Shown here: positions 63,187 to 64,000 of the stretch, piece by piece
Layout of the letters: every line of letters begins with the position of its first letter
How positions within the stretch are numbered: position 1 is the stretch's first letter
DNA from: Xylanimicrobium pachnodae JCM 13526 = NBRC 107786
GTDB taxonomy: Bacteria > Actinomycetota > Actinomycetes > Actinomycetales > Cellulomonadaceae
Reading direction: 5' to 3'
DNA length: 64,000 nt
NCBI GenBank assembly: GCA_001592145.1
Contig: BCWJ01000008.1
Location: forward strand, 62,001 to 126,000
The notes under the pieces: generated by a model
Seen by the model: the letters and a program-made list of their open reading frames with translations, nothing else
Databases searched by the model: none
What the model was told of the DNA's origin: nothing
Position numbers and translations under genes: made by a program

Positions 63187-64000
63187 GCGACACGCGTCTC
63201 CCCGCACGCCGCGGGGTCCTGGCCGTGCTCGCCGTGCTCGTGGTCGCCGGTGGTCTCGCGGCCCGCACGGTCCTGCCCGACGGCGTCGGCGGCCCGCTGG
63301 GCGACGCCCTGTACGCGACGCTCGTGGTGCTGCTCGTCGCCCTGGTACGCCCGCGCACGAGCGCGGTGACGGCCGCGCTCGCCGGCTGGGTGATCAGCGC
63401 GGCGGTCGAGTCGGCGCAGCTCACGAACGTGCCCGCCGCGATCGTCGACCGCTTCGCCCCCGCGCGCTGGGTGCTCGGCACCACGTTCGTCGCCACCGAC
63501 CTCGCCTGGTATGCGGGCGGGGCCGCGCTCGGTGGCCTGCTCGTCGCGGCTGCCCGTGCGCGGGACCGCGGCCCCGCCCGGCACGACGCGCACCCGCGCG
63601 GCCGCCGCAAGGTATGGCCCCTGCTGGTCGCGGCGCCCCTCGCCGTCGTGCTCGCCGCCGGCGGCGCGGGTGCTTGGGTCGTGCGCGACGAGGCGCACGA
63701 CCTGCGCACCACGCTGCCCGCGGCGCGCGCCCTGGTCGAGGAGTCCGCGGGCCGCGTCGCCGACGACGCACCGCTCGTCGCGCTGCGCGGTCACCTCTCC
63801 GACGCCGACGCGCTGCTCGCGCAGATGCCGCTCCTGGAGCGCCGCCCCGGGGACGCGGCGCGTGCACGAGCCCAGATCCTGCGTGACGCCACTGCCGTGG
63901 CCGCCTCCCGTCTGACGCATGCGGAGGCCGATGCCGGAGCGGCCCGTGACGCCCTGGCGCCCGTGACGGCTCGCGGCCAGCAGGTCGTGGACGCGACCGA
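63183..64000 (+). CDS. DUF2809 membrane protein with C-terminal extension (cut by the window edge)
   Basis: GTG at 63183, GTGA overlap with the helicase stop. Frame stays open to base 64000 (272 codons seen). Four helices form a DUF2809 domain (VVLLVALVRPRTSAVTAALA; GWVISAAVESAQLTNVPAAI). A fifth helix (VWPLLVAAPLAVVLAAGGAG) is followed by an Ala/Asp/Arg-rich, probably coiled, region beyond the normal DUF2809 length. No function is known. Confidence 0.8.
   Translation, partial: MSDTRLPARRGVLAVLAVLVVAGGLAARTVLPDGVGGPLGDALYATLVVLLVALVRPRTSAVTAALAGWVISAAVESAQLTNVPAAIVDRFAPARWVLGTTFVATDLAWYAGGAALGGLLVAAARARDRGPARHDAHPRGRRKVWPLLVAAPLAVVLAAGGAGAWVVRDEAHDLRTTLPAARALVEESAGRVADDAPLVALRGHLSDADALLAQMPLLERRPGDAARARAQILRDATAVAASRLTHAEADAGAARDALAPVTARGQQVVDAT

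Noticed and set aside
59407-63207. 1,266-codon open frame on the minus strand
   Set aside because: It is antisense to the DUF3516 helicase and APH genes, is Arg/His/Val rich, and shows no domain; a high-GC shadow.

Overview
The window is chromosomal DNA of a high-GC Gram-positive bacterium. Codon use is strongly G/C-ending, GTG starts are common, and genes overlap by ATGA or GTGA. An NdgR-type regulator sits divergent from leuCD, and an actinobacterial DUF3516 helicase is present. A sugar-degrading member of the Micrococcales (Cellulomonas/Cellulosimicrobium/Promicromonospora type) is the best guess. That placement is inference; there is no rRNA gene here.

Layout. 1-3349: start of an anaerobic ribonucleotide reductase gene (nrdD) behind two NrdR boxes, then an OFA-type formate/oxalate transporter. 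3585-17424: an L-fucose utilisation locus with a GH95 fucosidase, a CUT1 sugar ABC importer without its own ATPase, FucU mutarotase, two regulators, and the full non-phosphorylative route (fucose dehydrogenase, fuconolactonase, fuconate dehydratase, SDR dehydrogenase, FAH-family hydrolase). It is followed by an unusual OTCase-like carbamoyltransferase. 18301-23708: a SnoaL-like protein and a second sugar-acid module (GntR regulator, MHS transporter, IlvD/Edd dehydratase, D-2-hydroxyacid dehydrogenase). 23727-24777: an OhrR/OsmC peroxide pair with tandem operators. 24853-29555: a five-gene operon of AprA-like flavoprotein, AprB-like ferredoxin and SsuABC-type importer, substrate unknown.

29600-38808 is the most striking part. 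A DUF4143-type AAA ATPase gene, preceded by six iterated 12-nt repeats, is cut in two by a 7,579-bp insertion flanked by 5-bp direct repeats (CTGAG). The insertion begins with a complete IS1380-family element and ends at a third, solitary copy of the IS terminal repeat. It therefore looks like an ISEcp1-style transposition unit that carried neighbouring DNA with it. The cargo is a peptide/ABC-exporter cluster: ECF sigma factor, CU044_5270-type membrane protein, frameshifted secreted peptide, LolD-type ATPase, FtsX-type permease and an I36-like secreted protein. Removing the insertion and one CTGAG copy restores the ATPase reading frame exactly.

38888-64000 is mostly core genome: lpd, an LLM oxidoreductase, an autoregulated membrane-protein/GntR pair with a 26-bp perfect palindrome, leuCD with the IclR regulator, a PH-domain protein, two tRNA-Glu and one tRNA-Gln genes, methyltransferases, LysR/YeiH, a HAD phosphatase with gltX, an AbiEi/DUF559-like protein, a FAH-family enzyme, an acyltransferase-like membrane protein, an FAD monooxygenase, a GNAT, an APH(3')-like kinase, the DUF3516 helicase and a DUF2809 protein cut by the window edge.
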